16,154 nucleotides of DNA from Pseudomonadota bacterium (GCA_023430045.1 JAEZCF010000078.1:1-16154); one strand, 5' to 3'; shown: positions 7,781-15,951, counted from the stretch's first letter. A program made the numbers and translations. The notes: generated by a model not told the origin, from the letters alone.

Positions 7781-8626
7781 ATGTCCTCCACGACCGCCCA
7801 CAACGAACGGCCTCGCCTTTCCGCCTGCATTATCGCGTTCAACGAGGCCGGCCGCATCGGCGACTGCCTGGCATCGCTGTCCTTCTGCGATGAGATCGTG
7901 GTGGTGGACTCGCAGTCCACCGATGGCACGGCCGCATTGGCCGAAGCGGCAGGGGCCCGCGTGCTGCAGCGCCGCTTCGATGGCTTCCGCAGCCAGAAGG
8001 ACTTCTGCGTGCAGCAGGCACGCCATGACTGGGTGCTGTGCCTGGATGCGGACGAGCGCGTCAGCGACGAGCTGCGTGCGGCGATCGAGCAGGCACGCGA
8101 TACGGGATTCGCCGGTCACCATGGCTATCGCTTCGCGCGCCTGTCGGAGTATTTCGGCCGTTTCCTGCGCCACGGCAATGCCTATCCGGACCGTGTGCTG
8201 CGGCTGTTCGACCGCCGCCATGGCGGCTGGCGCGGCACCCGCGAGATCCACGAAGCGGCCAGTGTGGAGGGCGGGGTCGGGCTGCTGCGCGGCGACCTGA
8301 TCCACCATCCTTACCGGTCGCTGCAGCAGCAGTTGATCAAGACCGAAAAGTACGCGCGGATGATGGCCGAACACGAATTCGCGCGCGGCAAGCGCGCTAC
8401 GCTGGCCAAGCTGGTGCTGGCCCCGGCGTGGCGGTTCTGGCGTGGTTTCCTGCTGCGTGGCGGATTCCGCGACGGCTGGCACGGGCTGGTCTACGCGTAT
8501 GTCCGCGCCAACTACGTGCGGCAGAAGACCATCATGCTGTGGATGCTGGAACAGGGCCAGCCGGTGGCCGACCCGCCACCACTTCAGCGCCCGGACGTGG
8601 ACCCTGCATCCACTCCACGCGCGTGA
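7781..8626 (+). CDS. GT2-family glycosyltransferase, WaaE-like (LPS core)
   Basis: The product (281 residues) is a GT-A fold family 2 glycosyltransferase. It shows LSACIIAFNEAGRIGDCL (13-30), IVVVDSQSTDGT (39-50), and the metal-binding DxD as LCLDADERV (87-95, D89 and D91). A GGWRGTREIHEAA block (about 147-159) and a C-terminal amphipathic/basic stretch are typical of the WaaE/KdtX group. WaaE adds beta-glucose to heptose I of the LPS inner core in enterobacteria; the sugar used here is not knowable from sequence. The start ATG (7781) has no clear ribosome binding site and lies one base from the start of the divergent glycerophosphotransferase gene. The 3' end overlaps the convergent ligase gene by 43 bp. 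A WaaE-like name is reasonable, but other GT2 LPS enzymes look similar. Confidence 0.88.
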   Translation: MSSTTAHNERPRLSACIIAFNEAGRIGDCLASLSFCDEIVVVDSQSTDGTAALAEAAGARVLQRRFDGFRSQKDFCVQQARHDWVLCLDADERVSDELRAAIEQARDTGFAGHHGYRFARLSEYFGRFLRHGNAYPDRVLRLFDRRHGGWRGTREIHEAASVEGGVGLLRGDLIHHPYRSLQQQLIKTEKYARMMAEHEFARGKRATLAKLVLAPAWRFWRGFLLRGGFRDGWHGLVYAYVRANYVRQKTIMLWMLEQGQPVADPPPLQRPDVDPASTPRA

Positions 8627-9843
8627 CGCAGGCCTTCGAGTCGTGACAGGCCGGCCAGCACGCCGATGATGGATGCGTAGAAGCTGGCCGTGATCTGGTG
8701 CGCGAACATCGACTGGGTCAGGCCGCACAGTACGTAGCAGGCGACGATCATCGCACCGGCCGCAGCCGGCCCGCGGAAGGTCTCCCGGCCGCTGCGGCGG
8801 TGCAGCCACAGCATCAGCCACAACGGTACCCCGTATATCGCCAGCAGCAGCAATGCGCCCGGCAGTCCCTGGGTCGCGGCCCATTCGGCCAGGTCGTTGT
8901 GTGCGTGGCCCAGGTGGCAACGCGGCTCATCCGGGTCCTGCCTGCACACGGGCAGGCGCTGCATGGCGGTATCGAAATGGCCCACGCCGACGCCGGTCAG
9001 CGGACGATCCAGGAACGTATCCCAGGCCACCTGCAGACGTTCCACGCGTGCACCGGCGGATGAATCGCTGTCCCCGCGTTCCATCCTCAGTACGTCGCTG
9101 TGCAGCTCGGTCAACCGGACCTGATGGCGCAGCTCAGGGCTGGCGACCAGCGCTGCCGTGGCCACCACAAGTGCCGCGCCCAGCAGGCCCAGGCGCAGGC
9201 GCAGGCTGCCCCAGCGCAGGCTCAGCGCCATCACCAGCCCTACCGCCAGCAACGCCAGCAACGCACCCCGGCTGCCGGTAAGCACCAGCGTGGCCACGCC
9301 GGCGACCAGCGCCGGAAGCCCCCACGCCCAGCCACGCAGGCCGTGCGGACGACAGAACAGCACCAGCACCAGCAGCATCACCACCATATCCGCCAGCACG
9401 ATCGCGTTGGTATGCAGTTCCGCCCGTGGCGCGCCGCCCAGCACCTGCTGCAGCGACAGCCCGAACACCAGCAGCAGGCCCACCAGCGCGCCGCGCCACA
9501 GGCAGCGCAGCTGCAGGTGCAGGGCGATCACCCAGAGCGCGATCCAGGGCATGACGAAGAAACGCGAACGGTTGTCGACGTCGCGGAATCCGTGTTCGAA
9601 CACCAGCACTGACAGCAGTCCCGCGGCGATCGCCGCCAGCATCAGCCACGCCAGCACGCGGACCGGACGCCCGCCGTCATGGCGGGCGCGCACCAGCAGG
9701 TCCGGCGCCAGCAGCGTACTGGCCAGCAGCAGCAGTCCGAACGGTGCCAGATTCGCCGACACCGAGACCACCAGCGCTGGGAGCAGGAACAGGCCGAGCT
9801 GGCCCATTCCACGCGCGACGCGCGCGCGGACGCCCTGTGGCAT
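8584..9843 (-). CDS. O-antigen ligase family protein (WaaL/Wzy_C)
   Basis: An integral membrane protein with about ten hydrophobic segments and one large periplasmic loop. WaaL-type enzymes transfer undecaprenyl-linked O-polysaccharide to the lipid A-core in the periplasm. The loop (about 240-325) carries the diagnostic pattern H[NSQ]x9Gxx[GTY] exactly: H315-N, nine residues, G-L-P-G. It is preceded by the Wzy_C block RLQVAWDTFLDRPLTGVGVG (269-288). Upstream LTGSRGA (188-194) holds a conserved arginine. Two loop cysteines (C300, C309) could form a disulfide. Start is uncertain: ATG at 9843 (419 residues), GTG at 9888 (434) and GTG at 9987 (467) are all in frame. I favour 9843 because the sequence before it includes a locally AT-rich, non-protein-like stretch. 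It follows the ArnT-like gene on the same strand. Related Wzy polymerases and other Wzy_C ligases cannot be excluded. Confidence 0.87.
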   Translation of the reverse strand: MPQGVRARVARGMGQLGLFLLPALVVSVSANLAPFGLLLLASTLLAPDLLVRARHDGGRPVRVLAWLMLAAIAAGLLSVLVFEHGFRDVDNRSRFFVMPWIALWVIALHLQLRCLWRGALVGLLLVFGLSLQQVLGGAPRAELHTNAIVLADMVVMLLVLVLFCRPHGLRGWAWGLPALVAGVATLVLTGSRGALLALLAVGLVMALSLRWGSLRLRLGLLGAALVVATAALVASPELRHQVRLTELHSDVLRMERGDSDSSAGARVERLQVAWDTFLDRPLTGVGVGHFDTAMQRLPVCRQDPDEPRCHLGHAHNDLAEWAATQGLPGALLLLAIYGVPLWLMLWLHRRSGRETFRGPAAAGAMIVACYVLCGLTQSMFAHQITASFYASIIGVLAGLSRLEGLRHARGVDAGSTSGR

Positions 9844-9993
9844 GGCGCTGGCCCGCTCGGCGGCGCTGTCGGAAAATGAAGAATTCACGGAAAGTTCGTC
9901 GATGCGGGGCGTCAAGGAAACAGGATTCTGCCCCGCAACGCCCCAACCGGCGCTGTCGGCGCTACGCAGGCCCGCGTGGTCGGGCACAGGATA

Positions 9994-11715
9994 TTACTCA
10001 TCGGCCTGCCGTGCCTGCATCGCGTGCTCGCGGGCCAGTTCCTCGGCGGTGGGCTCGCAGGGTCCCACCAACGCACCCGCTCGCACCAGCCACCAGCGCC
10101 GGCGATTGGCGATGCCGGCCATCTCGGCGCGGTGGCGATCCACGCAGGCCAGCAGCGCATCCTCCTGCACCAGCAGCCAGCGCCTGTCCGGCGCCTGCGC
10201 CAGCCAGTCGACGCCTTCGCGCAGCTGTGCATCCCACTTCTTCTGGAACCCGAATGTCGCCGCCGGGCGATCGGCCATCAGCAGGTTCTGCTCCTTCCAG
10301 GCCACCAGACCCAATTCCGCATCGGCACCGATCTGCGTGCCCACCTGCTGCATCAGGCCACGCGCGGAACTGGAATCGTTCAACAGCGGATAACCGACCA
10401 GCGAATACAGCACCCACACCACCGTCAGCGTGGACACCATCGCGACATGCGCGCGGCGGCGCCCCCACAGCGCCAGGCTGGCTACCGCCCAGCAGCCCAT
10501 CGCCACGGCGGCCCAGGCCAGAGCGGCGGTCACCGAACTGTCGATGCCACGCGAGCCCATCAGCCTGCTTTCGAAATCCGGCTGGCCGGACAGCATCGCG
10601 ATGCCTGCGCCCAGCGTCAGCGCGGCAACCAGCCCCGTGAAGCCCGCCAGCGTCCACTGGAAGCTGCGCCGGCGCAGCAGGCCCGGCAGCAGCGGTGCCA
10701 GTGCCAGGCAGAACATCGGCAACGAAGGCAGGATGTAGACATCGCGCTTGCCGTCGGGAATGGAGAAGAACAGCACGATCAGCGCCCACCAGCCCAACAG
10801 CAGCAGGTAGCGGGAATCGCGCCGACGCAGGCGTCGCCACCACGCCGGGATGGCCCACGGCACGGCCAGGAACGCGGGAATCCACATCGACGGCATCGTG
10901 CCGAGGAAGTACCACCACGGCTGATGGTGGTCCCAGGACTGCGAATAGCGCTTGGCGGTCTGCCGGAACAGGATGTCGTCCATGTAGGCACGGTATTCGG
11001 CCGATCCGGTGGACAGCGCGGCGGCGACCATCGGCACCAGCCACAGGGCGATTGCCAGCAGGAACATCAGCGGCGCCAGCCAGAACTGCCAGCGGCGCGC
11101 CTGCAGGGTCACACCGCGCCAGCCGCACAGCACCGCGACGAGGGCCGGCAGCAGCATCAGCAGCGCCACCACGCCCACCCCCTTGGTGATCACGCCCAGT
11201 CCGGCCGCGAACCAGCCCAGCCACCACCAGCGCCAGGCCGGTCCAAGCAGCAGGTGGCGCAGCAACCCGTAGTTGGCCAGGGTGATGAAAAAGACGATCA
11301 ACGGATCGATCTGCGCCTTCTTCGCCTGGAAGGTGAAGTGCAGCGCGAACAGCAGCGCCCAAGCCGCATACAGACCCACACGCCGCGTCCACAGCCGGCG
11401 CCCCAGATCATGCACCAAGGCCAACGTACCCAGCGCCGCCAGCAACGATGGCAGCAGGAAGGCGACCCGCCAGTTGCCGATCAGCGAATACAGCATCGCC
11501 TGCCACCACATCAGCATGGGCGGCTTGTCCGAATACAGTTCCAGGCCGCGATGCGGGAACAGCCAGTTCCCGCTGTCCACCATGTGCCTGGCCACCAGTG
11601 CGAAGCGCGGTTCGTCCGATGGCCAGGGATCGCGCAGCCCCAGCCCCGCACCCAGCACCAGCAGCGCCATCACGATCAACAGCCAGGTTTCGCGGGACGC
11701 GCGTGTCTTCAGCAT
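9994..11715 (-). CDS. ArnT-like glycosyltransferase (GT83/PMT family), integral membrane
   Basis: The product (573 residues) has the polytopic GT-C architecture of ArnT and protein mannosyltransferases. It has about 11-13 transmembrane helices, then a soluble C-terminal domain (about 455-573). The first periplasmic loop carries the expected catalytic acidic motif SDEPRFALVARHM (33-45, D34 and E35) and LYSDKPPMLMWWQAM (60-74), both diagnostic for the ArnT branch. The loop after the middle helices shows QSWDHHQPWWYFL. ArnT moves 4-amino-4-deoxy-L-arabinose from undecaprenyl phosphate to lipid A. No other arn gene is in the window, so this paralogue may use another lipid-linked sugar. The ATG at 11715 lies 21 bp after the rsmB stop and has no strong ribosome binding site. 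Likely cotranscribed from def-fmt-rsmB. Substrate is not determinable here. Confidence 0.88.
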   Translation of the reverse strand: MLKTRASRETWLLIVMALLVLGAGLGLRDPWPSDEPRFALVARHMVDSGNWLFPHRGLELYSDKPPMLMWWQAMLYSLIGNWRVAFLLPSLLAALGTLALVHDLGRRLWTRRVGLYAAWALLFALHFTFQAKKAQIDPLIVFFITLANYGLLRHLLLGPAWRWWWLGWFAAGLGVITKGVGVVALLMLLPALVAVLCGWRGVTLQARRWQFWLAPLMFLLAIALWLVPMVAAALSTGSAEYRAYMDDILFRQTAKRYSQSWDHHQPWWYFLGTMPSMWIPAFLAVPWAIPAWWRRLRRRDSRYLLLLGWWALIVLFFSIPDGKRDVYILPSLPMFCLALAPLLPGLLRRRSFQWTLAGFTGLVAALTLGAGIAMLSGQPDFESRLMGSRGIDSSVTAALAWAAVAMGCWAVASLALWGRRRAHVAMVSTLTVVWVLYSLVGYPLLNDSSSARGLMQQVGTQIGADAELGLVAWKEQNLLMADRPAATFGFQKKWDAQLREGVDWLAQAPDRRWLLVQEDALLACVDRHRAEMAGIANRRRWWLVRAGALVGPCEPTAEELAREHAMQARQADE

Positions 11716-11736
11716 GGGTCGGGTGCTGCGAAAAGG

Positions 11737-13068
11737 TCAGGCGCTTTTTAGCAGACGCGCGTAAAAAAAGCCGTCACCACCGTGCTGGCCAGGCAACCGC
11801 TGACGCCCGATGCCATCGCAATCGATGCCGAAACCGTCATCGAGCGCATCGGCGCGCGCGTCGGCATGCCATTTCAGGAAGCCACGCACCTGCTCGCTGT
11901 TTTCCGCACGCAGGATCGAACAGGTGGCATACAGCAGCACACCGCCGGGACGCAGCATGCCCCAGCAGGCCTCCAGCAGGCGTGCCTGCGTGCCTACCAG
12001 CGCGTCAATATCTTCGGCACGGCGGTGGAACATCACATCCGGCTGCCGGCGGATGATGCCGGTGGCCGAACAGGGCGCGTCCAGCACGATGGCATCGAAC
12101 GGCACGCCATCCCACCAGGAGCCCGGATCGCTGGCATCGGCGGCCTTGACCTGTGCCTGCGCGCCGACACCGGTGCGCATGAACGTGTCCTTGACCCGCA
12201 CCAGGCGACGCGCGTCGATATCCAGCGCCAGCAGGCGCAGCGAAGGATCGCGCTCCAGCAGATGCGCGGACTTGCCGCCCGGGGCCGCGCAGGCATCCAG
12301 CACGCGCGCGCCGGTGGGCGGCGAAAACGCATCGGCCGCCTGCTGCGCGGACAGATCCTGCACCGACAGCGCGCCATCGGCGAAACCCGGCAGCTGGTTG
12401 ACCGCCACCGGCGTGGCCAGGCGCACCGCATCGCTCGTGACCGGCGTGGGCTCGGCGACGATGCCGGCCTGTTCCAGCGCGGCCAGCGCCTGCGCGCGGT
12501 CGCCCTGCTGACGGTTGACGCGCAACCACAACGGTGCCGGCTGCAGGCTGGCGGCAAAGACCGCTTCGGCGTGTTCCGGCCAGTCGCGTTCGATGCTTTC
12601 GGCCAACCATTGCGGGAACGCATCGCGGGGGGGCTGCGGCGTGAATCCATCGCGCTGCGCGCGACGCAGGATCGCGTTGACCAGGCCCGCCTGGCGTTCG
12701 CGACCCAATGCGCGGGCAGCATCGACGGTCGCCGACAACGCCGCATGCGCAGGCAGTTCCAGCACGTCCAGCTGTGCGAAACCCACCATCAGCAGGGCGC
12801 GCAGATCCGCATCGCGGGCGGACAGCGGCTTCTGCATCCATGCCAGAAGCGCGGCATCGTAGGTGCTGCGACGGCGAAGCACCGCAAAGCACAGCGCCTC
12901 GAGCAGGGCACGGTCGCGGGTGTCATCCAGCTTCGGCAGGGCCCAGCCCAGCTCGGCCTTCAACGAACGGCCGCGGGTGAACACCTGCGCCAGCACGCGG
13001 GCGGCCAGCATGCGGGTCGCCACACCGGGAGCGGCGGCCGAGGGCGTGCGCTGCGCTTGCGTTGCCAC
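11737..13068 (-). CDS. rsmB: 16S rRNA (cytosine(967)-C(5))-methyltransferase RsmB
   Basis: Methylates C967 of 16S rRNA using S-adenosylmethionine. The 443-residue product has the two expected parts: an N-terminal NusB-like RNA-binding domain (about 15-150) and the Rossmann methyltransferase domain (about 170-443). Motifs: SAM-binding DACAAPGGK (258-266), LDIDARR (282-288), LDAPCSATG (329-337, C333), and YATCSI (380-385) with C383 as the expected nucleophile. The start is GTG at 13068, 4 bp after the fmt stop. GGAGGG, encoded in the last codons of fmt, sits 8 bases before it, indicating translational coupling. Near its 3' end the coding strand holds a run of seven T (11769-11763). Family length and order are normal; the identification is secure. 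Confidence 0.96.
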   Translation of the reverse strand: MATQAQRTPSAAAPGVATRMLAARVLAQVFTRGRSLKAELGWALPKLDDTRDRALLEALCFAVLRRRSTYDAALLAWMQKPLSARDADLRALLMVGFAQLDVLELPAHAALSATVDAARALGRERQAGLVNAILRRAQRDGFTPQPPRDAFPQWLAESIERDWPEHAEAVFAASLQPAPLWLRVNRQQGDRAQALAALEQAGIVAEPTPVTSDAVRLATPVAVNQLPGFADGALSVQDLSAQQAADAFSPPTGARVLDACAAPGGKSAHLLERDPSLRLLALDIDARRLVRVKDTFMRTGVGAQAQVKAADASDPGSWWDGVPFDAIVLDAPCSATGIIRRQPDVMFHRRAEDIDALVGTQARLLEACWGMLRPGGVLLYATCSILRAENSEQVRGFLKWHADARADALDDGFGIDCDGIGRQRLPGQHGGDGFFYARLLKSA

Positions 13069-13072
13069 CGGC

Positions 13073-13996
13073 TCAGCCCTCCACGCGCAGGTCGCGCCGC
13101 GCGTTGAGGTAATCGGCGGCGGTGATCGCCCTGCCGCCCTCGCGCTGCAGCACGCGCAGGCGCAGCGCCCCGGTCCCGCAGGCGATGTCGATACCTTCGC
13201 GCGCGGCCGCGATCACCGTACCCGGTGGGTGGCCGCCGTTGGCTTCCAGCGCTACCGCGCCATGGATGCGCACGCGTTCACCGGCCAGCTGCGCTTCGGC
13301 GATGGGCCAGGGATTGAAGGCGCGCACGGTGCGTGCCAGCGCGACGGCATCGGTGTTCCAGTCCAGTTTCGCCTCGACCTTGTCGAGCTTGTGCGCGTAG
13401 GTCACGCCCTCGGCAGGCTGCGGCTGGGCGATCGGCCTGATGCCGGCGCGCAGCAGACCCAGTCCATCGGCCAGTACCTGCGCGCCCAGCTCGGCCAGCC
13501 TGTCGTGCAGCTGGCCACCGGTATCGGTGGCGGCGATCGGCAGCGATTGCTGCAGCAGCACCGGGCCGGTGTCCAGACCGGCTTCCATCTGCATCAGGCA
13601 CACGCCGGTCTGCGCATCACCGGCCTGGATGGCGCGCTGGATCGGCGCCGCGCCGCGCCAGCGCGGCAGCAGCGAAGCGTGCACGTTCCAGCAGCCATGC
13701 GTGGGAATAGACAGCACCGCCCTGGGCAGGATCAGGCCGTAGGCCACCACCACCATCAGGTCCGGCTGCAGGTCGCGCAGCTGCTGCTGGGCGGCCTCGT
13801 CCTTCAGCGATTCCGGCTGATGGACCGGAATGCCCCGGGCGACGGCTTCCAGCTTGACCGGCGACGGCGCCAGGCCACGCCCGCGCCCTGCAGGCCGGTC
13901 CGGCTGCGTGTAGACGGCCACCACTTCGTGGTGGCGGGCAGCCGCGCGCAGCGATGACACCGCGAACTCCGGCGTACCGGCAAAGACAATCCTCAT
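13073..13996 (-). CDS. fmt: Methionyl-tRNA formyltransferase
   Basis: Formylates Met-tRNAfMet with 10-formyltetrahydrofolate for translation initiation. The 307-residue product matches the family from MRIVFAGTPEFAVSSL to the C-terminal OB-like domain. The catalytic block is visible as NVHASLLPRWRGAAPIQ (104-120) with N104 and H106, followed by D142 in GLDTGPVL. These correspond to the E. coli catalytic trio. The ATG at 13996 has a GGGG stretch about 6 bases before it. The open frame extends to 14053 without a better start. It lies 117 bp downstream of def on the same strand. That gap is GC-rich, with several short GGCGCC-type palindromes but no clear promoter. Formylation by Fmt is undone by Def, and the pair is commonly adjacent. 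Confidence 0.97.
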   Translation of the reverse strand: MRIVFAGTPEFAVSSLRAAARHHEVVAVYTQPDRPAGRGRGLAPSPVKLEAVARGIPVHQPESLKDEAAQQQLRDLQPDLMVVVAYGLILPRAVLSIPTHGCWNVHASLLPRWRGAAPIQRAIQAGDAQTGVCLMQMEAGLDTGPVLLQQSLPIAATDTGGQLHDRLAELGAQVLADGLGLLRAGIRPIAQPQPAEGVTYAHKLDKVEAKLDWNTDAVALARTVRAFNPWPIAEAQLAGERVRIHGAVALEANGGHPPGTVIAAAREGIDIACGTGALRLRVLQREGGRAITAADYLNARRDLRVEG

Positions 13997-14113
13997 GGAT
14001 ACCCCATTACAGATGGACGTGCGGATGGAACCGGCGCCAGCGTCCGGCGCCACAGGGCCCGCGCCGGAGCGCGGACGATGGGCGCGGCCGATGGCGGCGC
14101 CCGGGCGTGCCGG

Positions 14114-14626
14114 TCAGGCGACGTTCCTGCGCTGCTTGGCCAGCTTCTTGCGCACCATTTCGCGCTTGAGCGGCGACAGGTAATCGATGAACAGCTTGCC
14201 GTCCAGATGATCCATCTCGTGCTGCACGCAAACGGCCAGCAGCCCATCGGTGCTCAGTTCCTGCGGCTGCCCCTGGCGATCCAGGAAACGCACGGTGATC
14301 TGGTTGGCGCGGGTGACATCGGCAAAGATGCCGGGCACCGACAGGCAGCCTTCCTGGTACACCTGGCCGCCATCCTGGGCGATGATCTCCGGGTTGATGA
14401 ACACCCGCGGCTCGTTCTTTTCCTCGCTCACGTCAATGACCATGAAGCGCTTGTGCACGTCCACCTGGCTGGCGGCCAGGCCGATGCCGGGGGCGTCGTA
14501 CATGGTTTCGAACATGTCGTCGAGCAGGGTCTGGAAGGCCGGGGTGGTGACCTCGGCGGCATCGATCAACGCAGCCTTGGTGCGCAGGCGCGGATCGGGA
14601 AACTCGAGAATGGGGAGCAGTGCCAT
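14114..14626 (-). CDS. def: Peptide deformylase
   Basis: Metalloenzyme (Fe2+ in vivo) that removes the N-formyl group from nascent proteins at the ribosome. The 170-residue product has all three catalytic motifs: GIGLAASQ (47-54), EGCLSVP (92-98, metal ligand C94) and HEMDHLDG (136-143, ligands H136 and H140, catalytic E137). The C-terminal basic helix (REMVRKKLAKQRR) fits the ribosome-binding extension of bacterial type 1 deformylases. I chose the ATG at 14626 because MALLPILEFPDPRLR is the usual N-terminus; the frame extends to 14656. The ribosome binding site is weak. It is divergent from the tsaP-like gene with 130 bp between starts, and leads the def-fmt-rsmB operon. Confidence 0.97.
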   Translation of the reverse strand: MALLPILEFPDPRLRTKAALIDAAEVTTPAFQTLLDDMFETMYDAPGIGLAASQVDVHKRFMVIDVSEEKNEPRVFINPEIIAQDGGQVYQEGCLSVPGIFADVTRANQITVRFLDRQGQPQELSTDGLLAVCVQHEMDHLDGKLFIDYLSPLKREMVRKKLAKQRRNVA

Positions 14627-14690
14627 GGCAATAATCGTCTGGAGGGGGCCGGACAACGCCGGCCTGCGTTGCAGATTCTATCGCCAACGC

Positions 14691-14721
14691 TTGCCCTGCG
14701 CCCCGGTTTCTGGACTATAGT
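14691..14721 (+). promoter_or_regulatory. Candidate promoter for the tsaP-like gene
   Basis: TTGCCC (14691-14696) and TATAGT (14716-14721) point toward the LysM gene, whose ATG (14757) is preceded by AGGG about 10 bases upstream. The spacer is 19 bp, longer than ideal, so this is tentative. On the opposite strand TAGAAT (14680-14675) could be the -10 for def, without a good -35. Confidence 0.35.
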
Positions 14722-14756
14722 GCGCCAACCTGTTGGGGAATCAGGGCTACACACCT

Positions 14757-15899
14757 ATGTTGTTACGTATCCGCACGGTCGTCGCCGCGGCGATGTTGAC
14801 CGTCGCCGCCTATGCTACCGCCGTCGAAATGAATGGCGGGCACCCGACCACGTATGTCGTCCAGAAGGGTGACACGCTGTGGGACATCTCTGCGCGTTTC
14901 CTGAAAAAGCCCTGGCTTTGGCCGGAAATCTGGCAGGCGAACCCGCAGGTCGCCAACCCACATCTCATCTATCCGGGTGACGTGCTGAGTCTGGCCTACC
15001 TGGACCGCGTGGTCGCCCGTCAGGAGCCCGGCCCGCGCCAGGAAGCGCCGATCAACGGCATCCCGCTGTCGGAAGTGGAACCGTTCCTGAAAGAGCTGAG
15101 CGTGGTCGACCGCATCGACCATCTGCCGTACGTGGCCGGCCTGGAGGACAACCGTCTGCGGGCCACCACCGGTCAGACCGCCTACGTGCACGGGCTTGAC
15201 CAGGCACAGGTCGGCCAGCGCTACGCCGTGGTGCGCCCGACCGTGCGCTACGCGATTCCCAAGCCCACCGAGGACCTGACCGCCAACGGCAAGGTCACCC
15301 CGGGCAGCGGCAACCTGTGGGCGGATTACGCTGCACCCACCAGGCGCGCCCAGCAGGTGCTGGGCTACGAACTGGCCAAGGTCAACGTAGGCACCGTCAC
15401 CCGCCTGCCATCCGGCAAGGTGGACGTGGTCACGCTGGCCCTGCAGGGCACCGGTGATGGCCGCGAAGTGCGCGCCGGTGACCGCCTGGTACCGGTGGAA
15501 GCGACCCCGTACGACCTGCAGTTCTTCCCGCACATACCCGCCCCCGGTGCCGACGGCCTGGACGTACGCGTGCTGGCGGTCACCGACATGTTCCTGTCCG
15601 GAGGCCCGCGCGATGTCATCGCACTGTCGGTCGGCAGCACGCAGGGCGTGGACAACGGCACGGTGTTCTCGCTGTGGCGTCAAGGCAGCCATGTGAAGCA
15701 TCACATGAAGCATCCGGATTCATCGCAGATGGACGATTCGCGCGTGGACGGCAACAGCCGGCTTTCGCTGCCGGATGACTATGCCGCGCACGCGATGGTG
15801 TTCCGCACCTTCGAAAACGTCAGCTATGCGCTGGTGATGCAGGGCGTGAAGCCGGTCCAGGTGGGCTACAGCGCGCGCCACCCGGACGCCACCGAATGA
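14757..15899 (+). CDS. tsaP: LysM-domain secreted protein, TsaP-like (type IV pilus secretin-associated)
   Basis: The product (380 residues) has a signal peptide (about 1-22, cleavage likely after AYATA). A single LysM domain follows (about 32-79, TYVVQKGDTLWDISARFLKK then NPHLIYPGDVLSL), which binds peptidoglycan. The C-terminal part includes VGSTQGVDNGTVFSLWR, resembling the FlgT-C type domain of TsaP. TsaP of Neisseria anchors the type IV pilus secretin PilQ to peptidoglycan. The Pseudomonas aeruginosa homologue PA0020 sits between def and dprA exactly as here. The start at ATG 14757 fits the signal peptide; an in-frame TTG at 14733 is less likely. The name rests on domain order plus synteny; a conservative label would be LysM peptidoglycan-binding protein. 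Confidence 0.85.
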   Translation: MLLRIRTVVAAAMLTVAAYATAVEMNGGHPTTYVVQKGDTLWDISARFLKKPWLWPEIWQANPQVANPHLIYPGDVLSLAYLDRVVARQEPGPRQEAPINGIPLSEVEPFLKELSVVDRIDHLPYVAGLEDNRLRATTGQTAYVHGLDQAQVGQRYAVVRPTVRYAIPKPTEDLTANGKVTPGSGNLWADYAAPTRRAQQVLGYELAKVNVGTVTRLPSGKVDVVTLALQGTGDGREVRAGDRLVPVEATPYDLQFFPHIPAPGADGLDVRVLAVTDMFLSGGPRDVIALSVGSTQGVDNGTVFSLWRQGSHVKHHMKHPDSSQMDDSRVDGNSRLSLPDDYAAHAMVFRTFENVSYALVMQGVKPVQVGYSARHPDATE

Positions 15900-15904
15900 G
15901 GTCA

Positions 15905-15923
15905 TGCCGGGTGCTGCCCGGCA
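15905..15923 (+). repeat. Hairpin just after the tsaP stop, possibly a degenerate SMAG half
   Basis: TGCCGGG (15905-15911) pairs with CCCGGCA (15917-15923) around a 5-base loop. It begins 5 bases after the stop codon, and the preceding GTCA resembles GTAG. It may be a decayed single SMAG unit. No T-run follows. Confidence 0.5.
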
Positions 15924-15951
15924 GGCACGGAAACCTCCCACATCGCATCAC

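Noticed and set aside
7508..8920. Minus-strand open frame of 470 codons across three glycan genes
   Set aside because: It crosses the GT2, ligase and glycerophosphotransferase genes in the wrong frame and shows no motif.
9976..11751. Plus-strand open frame of 591 codons opposite the ArnT-like gene
   Set aside because: The translation is Gln/His/Arg-rich with no domain, while the minus strand encodes a polytopic protein with ArnT motifs.
11782..13107. Plus-strand open frame of 441 codons opposite rsmB
   Set aside because: The minus strand carries every RsmB motif; the plus frame has no family features.
13997..14113. Small gene or terminator between fmt and def
   Set aside because: The 117-bp gap holds only short GGCGCC-type palindromes expected at this GC content, with no start signal or T-run.
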